From Microthrixaceae bacterium (GTDB taxonomy: Bacteria > Actinomycetota > Acidimicrobiia > Acidimicrobiales > DATDAH01), in contig JACJWK010000020.1 of the NCBI GenBank assembly GCA_020637195.1, positions 1 to 63,273 on the forward strand: a DNA stretch of 63,273 nt, in the 5' to 3' direction. Position numbers and translations under genes: made by a program. The notes under the pieces are model-generated. The model saw only the letters and a program-made list of their open reading frames with translations, did not search any database and was not told where the DNA came from. Position 1 is the first letter of the stretch. Every line of letters begins with the position of its first letter. Below are positions 17,999 to 26,940 of this stretch, piece after piece.

Positions 17999-19329
17999 TG
18001 CCGGCGCCCGTGCTCGTGGTCGGCCTCGGCGTCACCGGCGAGGCCGTCACGCGCGCCCTCGCGTCGCGGGGGATCGACGTCGTCGTGGTCGAGGACCGGC
18101 CGACCGACCGGCACCGGGCGGTCGCCGACGCCCTCGGCGTCGTGCTCGTCGGCGCCCCCGCCCCCGACGAGCTCGAGGCGCTGGCCCGCTCGGCCGCCGC
18201 GGTGGTGCCGAGCCCCGGGATCCCCGACGCCCACCCCGTGTTCGCCGCGGCGCGCGCGGCGGGCACCCCGGTGCGCAGCGAGTTCGACCTCGCCGCCGAC
18301 TGGGACGACCGCCCGCTCGTCGCGGTGACCGGCACCAACGGCAAGACCACGGTCACGACCCTCGTGACCGAGATGCTCGCGGCCTCGGGCCGGCGGGCGG
18401 TCGCCGCCGGCAACACCGACGTGCCGCTGGTCGCCGCCATCGACGACGCCGACACCGAGGTGTTCGTGGTCGAGGCCTCGTCGTTCCGCCTGGGCCACAC
18501 CGCGCGGTTCCGGCCCGCGGTGGCCACCTGGCTGAACTTCGCCCCCGACCACCTCGACGTGCACGCCTCCCTGGCCGCCTACGAGGCGGCCAAGGCCCGG
18601 ATCTGGGCCGACCAGGGCCCCGACGACCTCGCCGTGGCCAACGCCGACGACCCCGTGGTGGCCGGCCACCGCGGGGCCGCCCGCCGGGTCAGCTTCACCA
18701 CGGAGGGCGCCTCGGGCTACCACCTCGCCGACGGCGTGCTGGTGACCGACGACGGCACCGAGCTCGTGGCCGTCGCCGAGCTGTGGCGGGCCTTCCCCCA
18801 CGACGTGTCGAACGCCCTCGCGGCCAGCGCCACCGCGCTCGGCGCGGGAGCCGACCTGAGCGGCGTGCGCGGCGCGCTCCGGCGCTTCGCCGGCATGCGC
18901 CACCGCGTGGAGCTCGTGGGCGACCACGACGGCGTGCGCTACTTCGACGACTCCAAGGCCACCGTGCCCCACGCGGTGGCCGCCGCGCTCACCGCCTTCG
19001 AGTCCGTCGTGCTCGTCGCCGGCGGCCGCAACAAGGGCCTCGACCTCTCGCCGCTGGCGGGTGACCCGGACCGCATCCGGGCCGTCGTGGCCATCGGCGA
19101 GGCCGCCCCCGACGTCGCCGCGGCGTTCTCGGGCCGTCGGCCGGTGGAGGTCGCCGCCGACATGGACGACGCGGTGCGCCGTGCCGCCGCCCTCGCCCGG
19201 CCCGGCGACGTCGTGCTGCTGTCGCCCGGCTGCGCGTCGTTCGACTGGTACTCGTCCTACGGCGAGCGCGGCGACGACTTCGCACGCGCCGTCCGCGACC
19301 TCCGGTCGCACGAGTCACGGCCCGCCTGA
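17998..19329 (+). CDS. murD: MurD, UDP-MurNAc-Ala D-glutamate ligase
   Basis: 443 residues from ATG 17998, sharing one base with the mraY stop. It has the N-terminal nucleotide-like fold (VLVVGLGVTGEAVTRALASRG), P-loop VTGTNGKTTVTTLV, EASSFRL, LNFAPDHLDVHASLAAYEAAKARI, and the C-terminal domain with DDSKATVPHAV, LVAGGRNKGLDLSPL and LLSPGCASFDWYSSYGERGDDF, all typical of MurD. It adds D-glutamate to UDP-MurNAc-L-Ala in the cytosol using ATP. Length is normal. It is followed by a 59-bp gap before ftsW, one of the few non-overlapping junctions here. Confidence 0.97.
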   Translation: MPAPVLVVGLGVTGEAVTRALASRGIDVVVVEDRPTDRHRAVADALGVVLVGAPAPDELEALARSAAAVVPSPGIPDAHPVFAAARAAGTPVRSEFDLAADWDDRPLVAVTGTNGKTTVTTLVTEMLAASGRRAVAAGNTDVPLVAAIDDADTEVFVVEASSFRLGHTARFRPAVATWLNFAPDHLDVHASLAAYEAAKARIWADQGPDDLAVANADDPVVAGHRGAARRVSFTTEGASGYHLADGVLVTDDGTELVAVAELWRAFPHDVSNALAASATALGAGADLSGVRGALRRFAGMRHRVELVGDHDGVRYFDDSKATVPHAVAAALTAFESVVLVAGGRNKGLDLSPLAGDPDRIRAVVAIGEAAPDVAAAFSGRRPVEVAADMDDAVRRAAALARPGDVVLLSPGCASFDWYSSYGERGDDFARAVRDLRSHESRPA

Positions 19330-19388
19330 CGCGCCCGCCGCCCGACGCCGCCGCCCGCCCATCTGCCCGCCCGCACCGGAGGGATCCC

Positions 19389-20585
19389 ATGGCCACCACC
19401 ACCCGCCCCCGAGCCCCGGAGTCGAACGACGGGGTCGACCACCTCGCCGAGACCCGCCAGCGCCACCCCGCCGGGCGCCTGCGCCCGGGGCGGGCCACGG
19501 GCCCCTGCGTGGCCATCCTCGGGATCGTGGCCTGCCTCACCCTGCTCGGCCTGGTGATGGTGATCTCGGCCTCGTCGGTGACCGACCTGAAGGACCACGG
19601 CACGACCTGGTACTCGTTCAAGCGCCAGGCCGTGTGGGCGGTCGTCGGCACCTTCGGGCTGGTCCTCGCGCTGCGGGTCCACTACCGCCGCTGGCGGCGG
19701 TGGGCGGGGCCGATGCTGATCGGTGCGGTGGCGCTGCTCGTCCTCGTGCTCGTCCCGGGGATCGGCGCCGAGGTGAACGGCTCGTCGCGGTGGATCGGCG
19801 TCGGGGCCCTGCGGGTCCAGCCCTCCGAGTTCGCCAAGCTGGCCGTGCTGCTCTTCGTCGCCAAGCTGCTCGCCGACCGGGAGCGGGAGGGCAACGCCCG
19901 GGTGACGCGCCTCACCCTCAAGCCGACGCTCGTCGTCTTCGGCGGGGTGGCCGCCCTGCTCATGCTCCAGCCGAACCTGGGCACGACCATCGTGCTCGGC
20001 GCCATCGTCCTGGCCGTCCTGTTCATCTTCGGTGCCCGGCTGCACCACCTCGGCGGTGTGGCCGTCGTCGGGGTGGGAGCCGCCACCGCGCTCGCCCTCC
20101 AGGCCTCGTACCGGCGGGCTCGGGTCACCGCCTTCCTCGACCCGTGGGCCGACGTGTCCGACTCGGGCTACCAGACCATCCAGAGCCTCGTCGGCATCGC
20201 CTCGGGCGGGCTGTTCGGGGTGGGGCTCGGGGCGAGCCGGGCGAAGTACGAGTTCCTGCCCGAGGCGCACACCGACTTCATCTTCGCCATCGTCGCCGAG
20301 GAGCTCGGCCTGTTCGGCGCGGCCGTCGTGATCGGCCTGTTCGTGGCCCTCACCTACTTCGGGGTCCGGGTCGCCCTCGAGACCGCCGATCCGTTCGGTC
20401 GGCTCGTGGCCACGGGCATCACCACCTGGTTCGGCGTCCAGGCCTTCGTGAACATCGGGGCCGTCGTCGCGGTGCTGCCCATCACCGGCGTGCCGCTGCC
20501 GTTCGTGTCGTTCGGCGGCTCGTCGTTGGTGGTCACGATGATCGCAGCTGGCATCCTTGCCAACATCGCCTCGCACACCGACTGA
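19389..20585 (+). CDS. ftsW: FtsW, septal lipid-linked peptidoglycan polymerase
   Basis: 398 residues, ATG 19389 with CGGAGGGAT upstream. It is a SEDS-family membrane protein with about ten helices, a cytoplasmic N-terminal tail of about 37 residues, and the family motifs GSSRWIGVGALRVQPSEFAKLA, LQPNLGTTIV, the catalytic-loop region GLGASRAKYEFLPEAHTDFIFAIVAEELG, and the final LPFVSFGGSSLV. It polymerises lipid II at the septum with FtsI as partner. It lies between murD and murG as usual. The reading frame is intact. Confidence 0.96.
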   Translation: MATTTRPRAPESNDGVDHLAETRQRHPAGRLRPGRATGPCVAILGIVACLTLLGLVMVISASSVTDLKDHGTTWYSFKRQAVWAVVGTFGLVLALRVHYRRWRRWAGPMLIGAVALLVLVLVPGIGAEVNGSSRWIGVGALRVQPSEFAKLAVLLFVAKLLADREREGNARVTRLTLKPTLVVFGGVAALLMLQPNLGTTIVLGAIVLAVLFIFGARLHHLGGVAVVGVGAATALALQASYRRARVTAFLDPWADVSDSGYQTIQSLVGIASGGLFGVGLGASRAKYEFLPEAHTDFIFAIVAEELGLFGAAVVIGLFVALTYFGVRVALETADPFGRLVATGITTWFGVQAFVNIGAVVAVLPITGVPLPFVSFGGSSLVVTMIAAGILANIASHTD

Positions 20586-20604
20586 CCGCGGGGCGCCCGA
20601 CGAG

Positions 20605-21804
20605 GTGAGCGCAGCGGTGAGCGAGCAGGCGGGACCCGATCCCGCGACGACGGACACGCCGGCCGGAGCGGCCGGGCCCGGCGCCGCCGCGCCCGCGTCC
20701 GCCTGGGCGGTGATCGCCGGGGGTGGCACGGCCGGCCACACCCTGCCCGGCATCGCGATCGCGCGCGCCCTGGTCGCCCGCGGCCACCGACCCGGGACGA
20801 TCCACTTCGTGGGCTCGGCGCGGGGGAGCGAGGCGCGCCTCGTGCCCGAGGCCGGCTTCGCCGTCACCCTCCTTCCGGGGCGCGGCATCCAGCGCCGGCT
20901 CACCCTCGCCAACGTCGGTGCGGTGTGGGGCCTGCTCCGCGCGCTGGTGCACGCGTTCTCGCTCCTGCCCGCCACCGGCCGAAGGTGGTGGTGGCGATGG
21001 GCGGCTACGCCAGCGTGCCGTGCGCCCTGGCCGCCGTCGTGCTGCGGATCCCCATCGTCGTGGCCGAGCAGAACGCGGTGCGCCGGTGCCGCCAACCGGC
21101 TGACCGCCCGCTTCGCGAAGGTCGCGGCGGTGTCCTTCCCCGGCACCGCCCTGCCTCGGGCCGTCGTCACCGGCAACCCGGTGCGCCCCGAGGTGCTCGC
21201 GGTCGACCGGGAGCGCGACCGCGCCGCGGCCCGGACCGCGCTCCACATCGCGGAGGGCCAGCGGGTCCTCCTCGCGTTCGGGGGGTCGCTCGGCAGCCTC
21301 CGGATCAACGAGGCCGTGGTCGGCGCCCTGCCCGCGTGGCTGCCCCGGCGCGACCTCACCGTCCGCCACGTCATCGGCGAGCGCGACTGGGCCACGCTCG
21401 CCGAGCGGGCTCCGGAGCCCGTGGACGAGGGCGTCACCTACGTCCCGGTCCGCTACGAGGACGACATGCCCCGGGCCTTCGCCGCGGCCGACCTGGTCGT
21501 CAGCCGCAGCGGCGCCACCACGGTCGCCGAGCTGGCCGCGATCGGGGTGCCCGCGATCCTGGTGCCGCTGCCGGGCGCCCCCGGCGACCACCAGACCGCC
21601 AACGCCCGGGCGCTCGTGGACGCCGACGCCGCGGTGCTCGTGCCCGACGCCGAGCTGACCGCCGAGCGCCTCGTCCGCGAGGTGGGCACCCTGCTCGACG
21701 CTCCGAGCCGCCTCGAGGCCATGGGCGCGGCCGCCCGGCGGGCGGCCAACCGTGATGCCGGCGACGCCGTCGCCGCCCTCGTCGAGGAGCACGCCCGTGA
21801 CTGA
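20605..21804 (+). CDS. murG: MurG glycosyltransferase with two compensating frameshifts
   Basis: The ends are in one frame: IAGGGTAGHTLPGIAIARALV at the start, then GAANRLTARFAKVAAVSFP, LAFGGSLGSLRINEAV, FAAADLVVSRSGATTVAELAA and VPLPGAPGDHQTANA. Between about 20978 and 21084 that frame is nonsense (WWWRWAATPACRAPWPPSCC), while the next frame gives the missing family segment RPKVVVAMGGYASVPCALAA and VVAEQNAV. So one base is lost near 20975-20981 and one gained near 21079-21086. Corrected, the protein has about 399 residues. Start is GTG 20605 (GTG 20617 also possible). MurG adds GlcNAc to lipid I on the inner membrane face, making lipid II. Confidence 0.92.
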   Translation: MSAAVSEQAGPDPATTDTPAGAAGPGAAAPASAWAVIAGGGTAGHTLPGIAIARALVARGHRPGTIHFVGSARGSEARLVPEAGFAVTLLPGRGIQRRLTLANVGAVWGLLRALVHAFSLLPATGRRWWWRWAATPACRAPWPPSCCGSPSSWPSRTRCAGAANRLTARFAKVAAVSFPGTALPRAVVTGNPVRPEVLAVDRERDRAAARTALHIAEGQRVLLAFGGSLGSLRINEAVVGALPAWLPRRDLTVRHVIGERDWATLAERAPEPVDEGVTYVPVRYEDDMPRAFAAADLVVSRSGATTVAELAAIGVPAILVPLPGAPGDHQTANARALVDADAAVLVPDAELTAERLVREVGTLLDAPSRLEAMGAAARRAANRDAGDAVAALVEEHARD

Positions 21805-23215
21805 CACGACCCGCCCCGACACCGCGGGGTCGAGCCGCGCCCTGGTCCCGCTCGACCTCACCTCGCCCCGGCGCATCCACGTCGTGGGCATCGGGGGGGC
21901 GGGGATGAGCGCCATCGCCACGGTGCTCGCCGACATGGGCCACACGGTGAGCGGCAGCGACCTCAAGGCGTCGCCCGGCCTGGACCGACTCGCCGGGCGG
22001 GGCCTCGAGGTGGTCGTGGGCCACGACGCCGCCCACGTCGGCGCGGTGGACGCGGTCACGATCTCGACCGCGGTCCCGCCCACGAACCCCGAGGTCCGGG
22101 CCGCGGTCGAGCGGGGGATCCCGGTGCTGCGCCGCGCCGACGCGCTGGCGGCCATCGCCGGCACGCGTCGCACCGTGGCCGTGGCCGGCACCCACGGCAA
22201 GACGACCACGTCGTCGATGCTGGCCCTCGTGCTCGTCGAGTCCGGGCTCCGCCCGTCGTTCATCATCGGCGGGGACGTCAACGAGATCGGCACGGGTGCG
22301 GTCTGGGACGAGGGCGACTGGTTCGTGGTCGAGGCCGACGAGAGCGACGGCACCTTCCTCGAGCTGGGCGCCGAGGTGGCGGTCGTCACGAACATCGAGC
22401 CCGACCACCTCGAGCACTACGGCAGCTACGAGAACCTCCTCGCCGCCTTCGCCCGGTTCCTCGAGGAGGCCCCGGGGCCCCGCATCGTGTGCGCCGACGA
22501 CGCCGTGGCGGCACGGGTGGGGGCGGACTGCGGCGCCGTCTCGTACGGCTTCGCCGACGGGGCCGACTACCAGCTCGTCGATGCCGTGGTGGAGGGGCGG
22601 GGCACCACCTTCTCCGTCCGACACGCCGGCGCCGACCTCGGCCGCCTCCACCTCCCGGTGCCCGGGCGGCACAACGCGCTGGACGCGGCCGCCGCGCTGG
22701 TCACGGGCCTCGAGCTCGGGGCCCCCTTCGAGGCGGCCCGGGTCGCGCTCGAGCGCTTCGCGGGGGTGGCCCGCCGCTTCGAGTTCCGGGGCGAGACGGC
22801 CGGCATCACCTTCGTCGACGACTACGCCCACCTGCCGACCGAGGTGGCGGCCGCGCTCGAGGCCGCCGGCGAGGGCGACTGGGCGCGGGTGGTGTGCGTC
22901 TTCCAGCCCCACCGCTTCAGCCGCATCGCCGCGCTGTGGCCCGACTTCGGCCCGGCCTTCGCCGGCGCCGACCTCCTCGTCGTCACCGACATCTACCCGG
23001 CGGGCGAGCCGCCCCGGCCCGGGGTGTCGGGCAAGCTCGTGGTCAACGCCGTGCTCGACGCGGACCCGTGGCGGGCGCTCGCGTACCTCCCCAAGCGGCC
23101 CGACCTCGTGCCCTACCTCACCTCGGTGCTCCGGCCCGGCGACCTCTGCCTGACCCTCGGCGCCGGCGACCTCACGTCGCTCGCCGACGAGGTGCAGGCC
23201 GCCCTGGCCCCGTGA
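21797..23215 (+). CDS. murC: MurC, UDP-MurNAc L-alanine ligase
   Basis: 472 residues from GTG 21797, overlapping the murG end by eight bases. Motifs: VVGIGGAGMSAIATVLADMGHTVSGSD (nucleotide-binding fold), AVAGTHGKTTTSSMLA (ATP site), FVVEADESDGTFL, TNIEPDHLEHYGSYENL, VPGRHNALDAAAAL, FVDDYAHLPTEV and VFQPHRFSR. It is a textbook MurC that adds the first residue, L-alanine, to UDP-MurNAc. The frame is intact and of normal length. Its stop overlaps the murB start as GTGA. Confidence 0.97.
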   Translation: MTDTTRPDTAGSSRALVPLDLTSPRRIHVVGIGGAGMSAIATVLADMGHTVSGSDLKASPGLDRLAGRGLEVVVGHDAAHVGAVDAVTISTAVPPTNPEVRAAVERGIPVLRRADALAAIAGTRRTVAVAGTHGKTTTSSMLALVLVESGLRPSFIIGGDVNEIGTGAVWDEGDWFVVEADESDGTFLELGAEVAVVTNIEPDHLEHYGSYENLLAAFARFLEEAPGPRIVCADDAVAARVGADCGAVSYGFADGADYQLVDAVVEGRGTTFSVRHAGADLGRLHLPVPGRHNALDAAAALVTGLELGAPFEAARVALERFAGVARRFEFRGETAGITFVDDYAHLPTEVAAALEAAGEGDWARVVCVFQPHRFSRIAALWPDFGPAFAGADLLVVTDIYPAGEPPRPGVSGKLVVNAVLDADPWRALAYLPKRPDLVPYLTSVLRPGDLCLTLGAGDLTSLADEVQAALAP

Positions 23216-24153
23216 GCGCCGCCCTCGAGCGGGTGGCCGAGCGCCTCGGGCCGCGGGCCCGGCGCCACGTCCCGCTCGGGCCGCTCACCACGTACCGCGT
23301 GGGCGGGCCCGCGGAGCTGTTCGTGACGGTCGAGGACGACGAGGCCCTCGCCGCGGTCGCCGCCGCCGTGCGGGCCGAGCGGGTGCCGACCCTGGTCGTG
23401 GGCCGCGGCTCGAACCTGCTCGTCGCCGACGCCGGCTTCCGGGGGGTCGCCGTGCAACTCGCCGGGGTCTTCGAGGCGGTGGCCATCGACGGCCCGACGG
23501 TCACCGCCGGCGGCGCCGCCTCGTTACCGGTCGTGGCGCGCCAGACGGCGGCCGCCGGCCTCACCGGCTTCGAGTGGGCCGTCGGCGTGCCGGGCTCCAT
23601 CGGCGGGGCGGTGCGGATGAACGCCGGCGGGCACGGCTCCGACATGGCCGCGACCCTGCGGAGGGTCCACCTCGTCGATCTCGTCACCGGTGAGGATGGG
23701 TGGGTGGCCGCCGCCGCCCTCGACCTCGACTACCGCCGCTCGTCGGTGCGCCCCGCCCAGGTGGTGGCGCGCGCCGAGCTGGGCCTCGCCACCGGCGACC
23801 GCGCCGCGTCGGAGGCGACGATCGCCGAGATCGTCCGCTGGCGCCGGGCGCACCAACCCGGCGGTCAGAACGCGGGCTCCGTGTTCACCAACCCACCCGG
23901 CGACTCCGCCGGTCGCCTGGTCGAGGTGGCCGGGGCCAAGGGGCTGCGCATCGGCACCGCCCACGTGTCGACCAAGCACGCCAACTTCATCCAGGCCGAC
24001 GAGGGCGGCTCGGCCGACGACATCCGGCGCCTGATGCTCGCGGTCCAGGCCCGGGTGCTCGCCGAGGCGGGGGTGGCGCTGCACCCCGAGACCCGCCTGG
24101 TCGGCTTCGACGACGAGCCGTTCCACCCTCATCCTGAGCTGGAGGGGGAGTGA
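23212..24153 (+). CDS. murB: MurB, UDP-N-acetylenolpyruvoylglucosamine reductase
   Basis: 313 residues, GTG 23212. It has TTYRVGGPAELFV, the FAD-binding VGRGSNLLVADAGFRGVAV, EWAVGVPGSIGGAVRMNAGGHG, NAGSVFTNPP (serine proton donor), AGAKGLRIGTAHVSTKHANFI and the final GVALHPETRLVG with the catalytic glutamate. It reduces the enolpyruvyl group with NADPH to give UDP-MurNAc. Placing murB beside murC and ftsQ is usual for actinobacteria. Type I or II was not resolved by eye. Confidence 0.96.
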   Translation: MSAALERVAERLGPRARRHVPLGPLTTYRVGGPAELFVTVEDDEALAAVAAAVRAERVPTLVVGRGSNLLVADAGFRGVAVQLAGVFEAVAIDGPTVTAGGAASLPVVARQTAAAGLTGFEWAVGVPGSIGGAVRMNAGGHGSDMAATLRRVHLVDLVTGEDGWVAAAALDLDYRRSSVRPAQVVARAELGLATGDRAASEATIAEIVRWRRAHQPGGQNAGSVFTNPPGDSAGRLVEVAGAKGLRIGTAHVSTKHANFIQADEGGSADDIRRLMLAVQARVLAEAGVALHPETRLVGFDDEPFHPHPELEGE

Positions 24154-24165
24154 CCCCGGCCGGCC

Positions 24166-24975
24166 ATGGGTGACCCTGCACCTGGGGACGAGGTCGAGGG
24201 CACGGGACGCCCCTCCATGGACCCGCGGCTGCGGGCCCGTCGCGTCGCCGTCCGCCGCTCGGCGGGCCGGCGGCGACTCCGGGTGGTGGTGGTGGCCGGC
24301 GCCGTGGTCGTCCTCGTCCTGGCCGCCGTCAGCCTGCTCTTCACGCCCCTGCTCGACGTCGACCACCTGACCGTGGCGGGCCAGTTCCGCACCGACCCCG
24401 CCGACGTCGTCGCCGCCGGTGGCATCGAGGCGGGCGACCCGCTCGCCACCGCCGACCTGGCCGCCGCCGCCGCCCGGGTCGAGGAGCTGCCCTGGGTGGG
24501 CGAGGCCACCGTCGAGCGACGCTGGCCCGGCACGATCCGCTACCGCATCGTCGAGCGTGAGCCGGCGGCCGCGGCCACGGCCACCGACGGCAGCTGGGTG
24601 GCGGTCGACGGCGAGGGCCGCGTGCTCGTCGCGCTCGACGCGCCGCCCCCCGACCTCCCGGTGGTCGAGGGCGTCACCGTGGCGCCCGAGGTCGGCGCCG
24701 CGGTCGCCGCGGACGACCGCGGCCCGTTCGCCGTGGCCGCCGCGATCCCCGCCGCGGCCCGCCCGGCGCTCGACGCGGTGGTGCTCGAGCCCGACCGCAC
24801 CGTCACCGTGCGCCTCGCCGCCGGCGGGGTGGTCACGATCGGCGCGCTGGAGGACCTGCCCGCCAAGGGGGTCGCGCTCGCCAGCGTCGTGGAGGCGGTC
24901 GACCCGTGCATCGCCACCCTCGACGTGTCGGTGGCCGCCGCGCCCCTGCTGACCCGGACGCCGGGTTGCGGGTGA
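24166..24975 (+). CDS. ftsQ: FtsQ division protein (POTRA domain)
   Basis: 269 residues from ATG 24166 (ATG 24217 is a possible later start). A basic cytoplasmic tail is followed by one membrane helix (VVVVAGAVVVLVLAAVSLLF, about residues 39-60), then the POTRA domain (LLDVDHLTVAGQFRTDPADVVAAGGI, ELPWVGEATVERRWPGTIRYRIVEREPAA) and a beta domain ending LEDLPAKGVALASVV. It is a bitopic scaffold at the septum, binding FtsL/FtsB-type partners outside the membrane. Position between murB and ftsZ fits. The ftsZ promoter starts inside its last codons. Confidence 0.92.
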   Translation: MGDPAPGDEVEGTGRPSMDPRLRARRVAVRRSAGRRRLRVVVVAGAVVVLVLAAVSLLFTPLLDVDHLTVAGQFRTDPADVVAAGGIEAGDPLATADLAAAAARVEELPWVGEATVERRWPGTIRYRIVEREPAAAATATDGSWVAVDGEGRVLVALDAPPPDLPVVEGVTVAPEVGAAVAADDRGPFAVAAAIPAAARPALDAVVLEPDRTVTVRLAAGGVVTIGALEDLPAKGVALASVVEAVDPCIATLDVSVAAAPLLTRTPGCG

Positions 24976-24995
24976 TCGAGCCTGGGGGTTACGGT
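24966..24995 (+). promoter_or_regulatory. candidate ftsZ promoter
   Basis: TTGCGG at 24966-24971, an 18-base spacer and TACGGT at 24990-24995. It begins inside the end of ftsQ and would give a leader of about 140 nt for ftsZ. Confidence 0.45.
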
Positions 24996-25028
24996 GAGGT
25001 CGAACGAGGCGACTTCGCGCGCCCTGAA

Positions 25029-25085
25029 CACAACGTTCAACCTCCCGTCGAGGGTTGTGCCGGGTTCCCCAGGTTCCCGGCTTTT
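25029..25085 (+). terminator. attenuator-like hairpin in the ftsZ leader
   Basis: GCCGGG (25059-25064) pairs with CCCGGC (25076-25081) and is followed directly by TTTT (25082-25085), a short terminator-like stem. Just upstream CACAAC (25029-25034) can pair with GTTGTG (25054-25059), and the two stems share base 25059, so they may exclude each other. This would suit attenuation of ftsZ, but it is untested. Confidence 0.35.
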
Positions 25086-25139
25086 GCCGTTGTCGAGGGG
25101 TCGGTGTCCGCCTCGGCCTGAACACCCGGGAGAACGCTC

Positions 25140-26249
25140 ATGGTCGGCATCACCCAGAACTACCTGGCGGTCATCAAGGTCGTCGGCATCGGCGGCGGCG
25201 GCGTCAACGCCGTCAACCGGATGATCGACGCCGGGCTGAACGGCGTGGAGTTCGTGGCCATCAACACCGACGCCCAGGCGCTGCTCATGAGCGACGCCGA
25301 CGTGAAGCTCGACATCGGGCGCGAGCTCACCCGGGGCCTCGGCGCCGGGAGCGACCCCGAGATCGGTCGCCAGGCCGCCGAGGACCACAGCGCCGAGATC
25401 GCCGCCGCGCTCGAGGGTGCCGACATGGTCTTCATCACCGCCGGGAAGGGCGGTGGCACCGGGACCGGCGCGGCGCCGGTCGTGGCGGAGATCGCCCGCA
25501 ACCTGGGGGCCCTCACGATCGGTGTCGTGACCCGCCCGTTCACCTTCGAGGGTCGCCGGCGCACGGTGCAGGCCGAGCAGGGGATCCAGCGCCTGAAGGA
25601 GAAGGTCGACACCCAGATCGTCATCCCCAACGACCGCCTGCTCACGGTCTCGGACGACAAGACGTCCATGCTCAACGCGTTCAAGATGGCCGACGAGATC
25701 CTGCTCCAAGGCGTCCAGGGCATCACCGACCTGATCACCACGCCGGGCCTCATCAACACCGACTTCGCCGACATCAAGACCGTGATGAGCGACGCGGGCT
25801 CCGCGCTCATGGGCATCGGGTACGCCTCCGGGGAGGGCCGGGCGCTCGCCGCGGCCCGGGGGGCCATCTCCAGCCCGATGCTCGAGGCCTCCATCGAGGG
25901 GGCGCGCGGGATCGTGCTCAACATCTCCGGCGGCAGCGACCTGGGCCTGCTCGAGGTGAACGAGGCGGCCGAGGTCATCCACGGCGTGGCCCACCCCGAC
26001 GCCAACATCATCTTCGGCGCCATCATCGACGACGAGATGGGCGACGAGGTGCGGGTCACCGTCATCGCCGCCGGCTTCGACCGGTGGGACGAGAAGGAGT
26101 CCCGCTCGAGCGAGCAGAGCGACGCCGACTTCCTGCGCTCGGTCCCGCTCGACCGGGAGCCGACCGGCGACCTGTTCGCGACGCACGACGACGAGGACGA
26201 CGACCTCGACGGAGGGGACGACTTCGACGTCCCCTCGTTCCTCAAGTAG
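25140..26249 (+). CDS. ftsZ: FtsZ, tubulin-like division GTPase
   Basis: 369 residues, ATG 25140 with GGGAGAA upstream. GTP-binding tubulin signature GGGTGTG is at residues 104-110, the N-terminal loop is VVGIGGGGVNAVNRM, the T7 synergy loop is INTDFADIKTVM, and the C-terminal peptide DDFDVPSFLK is the binding site for SepF. An acidic linker (HDDEDDDLDGGDD) precedes it, shorter than in many actinobacteria. FtsZ polymerises into the cytokinetic ring. No ftsA is seen, so SepF, encoded three genes downstream, is the likely membrane anchor. Confidence 0.98.
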   Translation: MVGITQNYLAVIKVVGIGGGGVNAVNRMIDAGLNGVEFVAINTDAQALLMSDADVKLDIGRELTRGLGAGSDPEIGRQAAEDHSAEIAAALEGADMVFITAGKGGGTGTGAAPVVAEIARNLGALTIGVVTRPFTFEGRRRTVQAEQGIQRLKEKVDTQIVIPNDRLLTVSDDKTSMLNAFKMADEILLQGVQGITDLITTPGLINTDFADIKTVMSDAGSALMGIGYASGEGRALAAARGAISSPMLEASIEGARGIVLNISGGSDLGLLEVNEAAEVIHGVAHPDANIIFGAIIDDEMGDEVRVTVIAAGFDRWDEKESRSSEQSDADFLRSVPLDREPTGDLFATHDDEDDDLDGGDDFDVPSFLK

Positions 26250-26262
26250 GTCACGAGCCCCG

Positions 26263-26940
26263 GTGGGGCCCCACACCGGCGACGGCGCCGCCTGGGTGTT
26301 CTCCACCCGGGCCGACGGCGACCTCGCGGTCGACGCCCCCGGCGTGGACGGCGCGCGGTCCCGCCTGCTCGCCGCGGCCGGCGGGCCCGCGGTCCCGTGG
26401 AGCTGGCTGCGGCAGGTGCACGGGGCGCGCGTGGTCGTGGCCGACCGGCCCGCAGCCCACGAGGGCACCGAGGCCGATGCGATCGTGGCCGAGCGCCCGG
26501 GTGTCCCCGTGGCGGTGCAGACCGCCGACTGCGGTGCCGTCGTGCTGACGAGCCCCGAGGGAGTCGTGGCCGCGGCCCACGCGGGGTGGCGGGGCCTGGC
26601 CGCCGGCGTCGTCCAGGCCACGGTGGCCGCGATGCGCGACCGGGGCGCGGGCGCGGTCACGGCCCACGTGGGGCCGATGATCCACCCCGAGTGCTACGAG
26701 TTCGGCGCCGAGGACCTCGCCGCGGTCGCCGACGTGCTCGGTCCGACGGTCGTGGGCCGCACCGCGGGCGGGTCCCCCGCGCTCGACGTGCCCGCGGCGG
26801 TCGACGCCGCGCGCGCCCGGGCCGGCGTGGCGGTGGCCTCCCGGTCACCCGGTTGCACGGCGTGTGACCCGCAGCGCTGGTACTCCCACCGGGCGCGCCG
26901 CGAGGCCGGGCGGATGGCAGCGGTGGTGTGGGCGACGTGA
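26263..26940 (+). CDS. pgeF: PgeF/YfiH, laccase-domain peptidoglycan editing factor
   Basis: 225 residues from GTG 26263, 13 bp after ftsZ. Metal-site motifs of the family are present: SWLRQVHGARVVVAD, QTADCGAVVLTSP, AAHAGWRGLAAGVVQATV, GPMIHPECYEFG and the late CTACDPQRWYSHRARRE. Members act as purine nucleosidases/laccases or remove L-Ser-containing UDP-MurNAc errors from the wall pathway. Location immediately after ftsZ is conserved in actinobacteria. The stop overlaps the yggS start as GTGA. Confidence 0.92.
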   Translation: MGPHTGDGAAWVFSTRADGDLAVDAPGVDGARSRLLAAAGGPAVPWSWLRQVHGARVVVADRPAAHEGTEADAIVAERPGVPVAVQTADCGAVVLTSPEGVVAAAHAGWRGLAAGVVQATVAAMRDRGAGAVTAHVGPMIHPECYEFGAEDLAAVADVLGPTVVGRTAGGSPALDVPAAVDAARARAGVAVASRSPGCTACDPQRWYSHRARREAGRMAAVVWAT

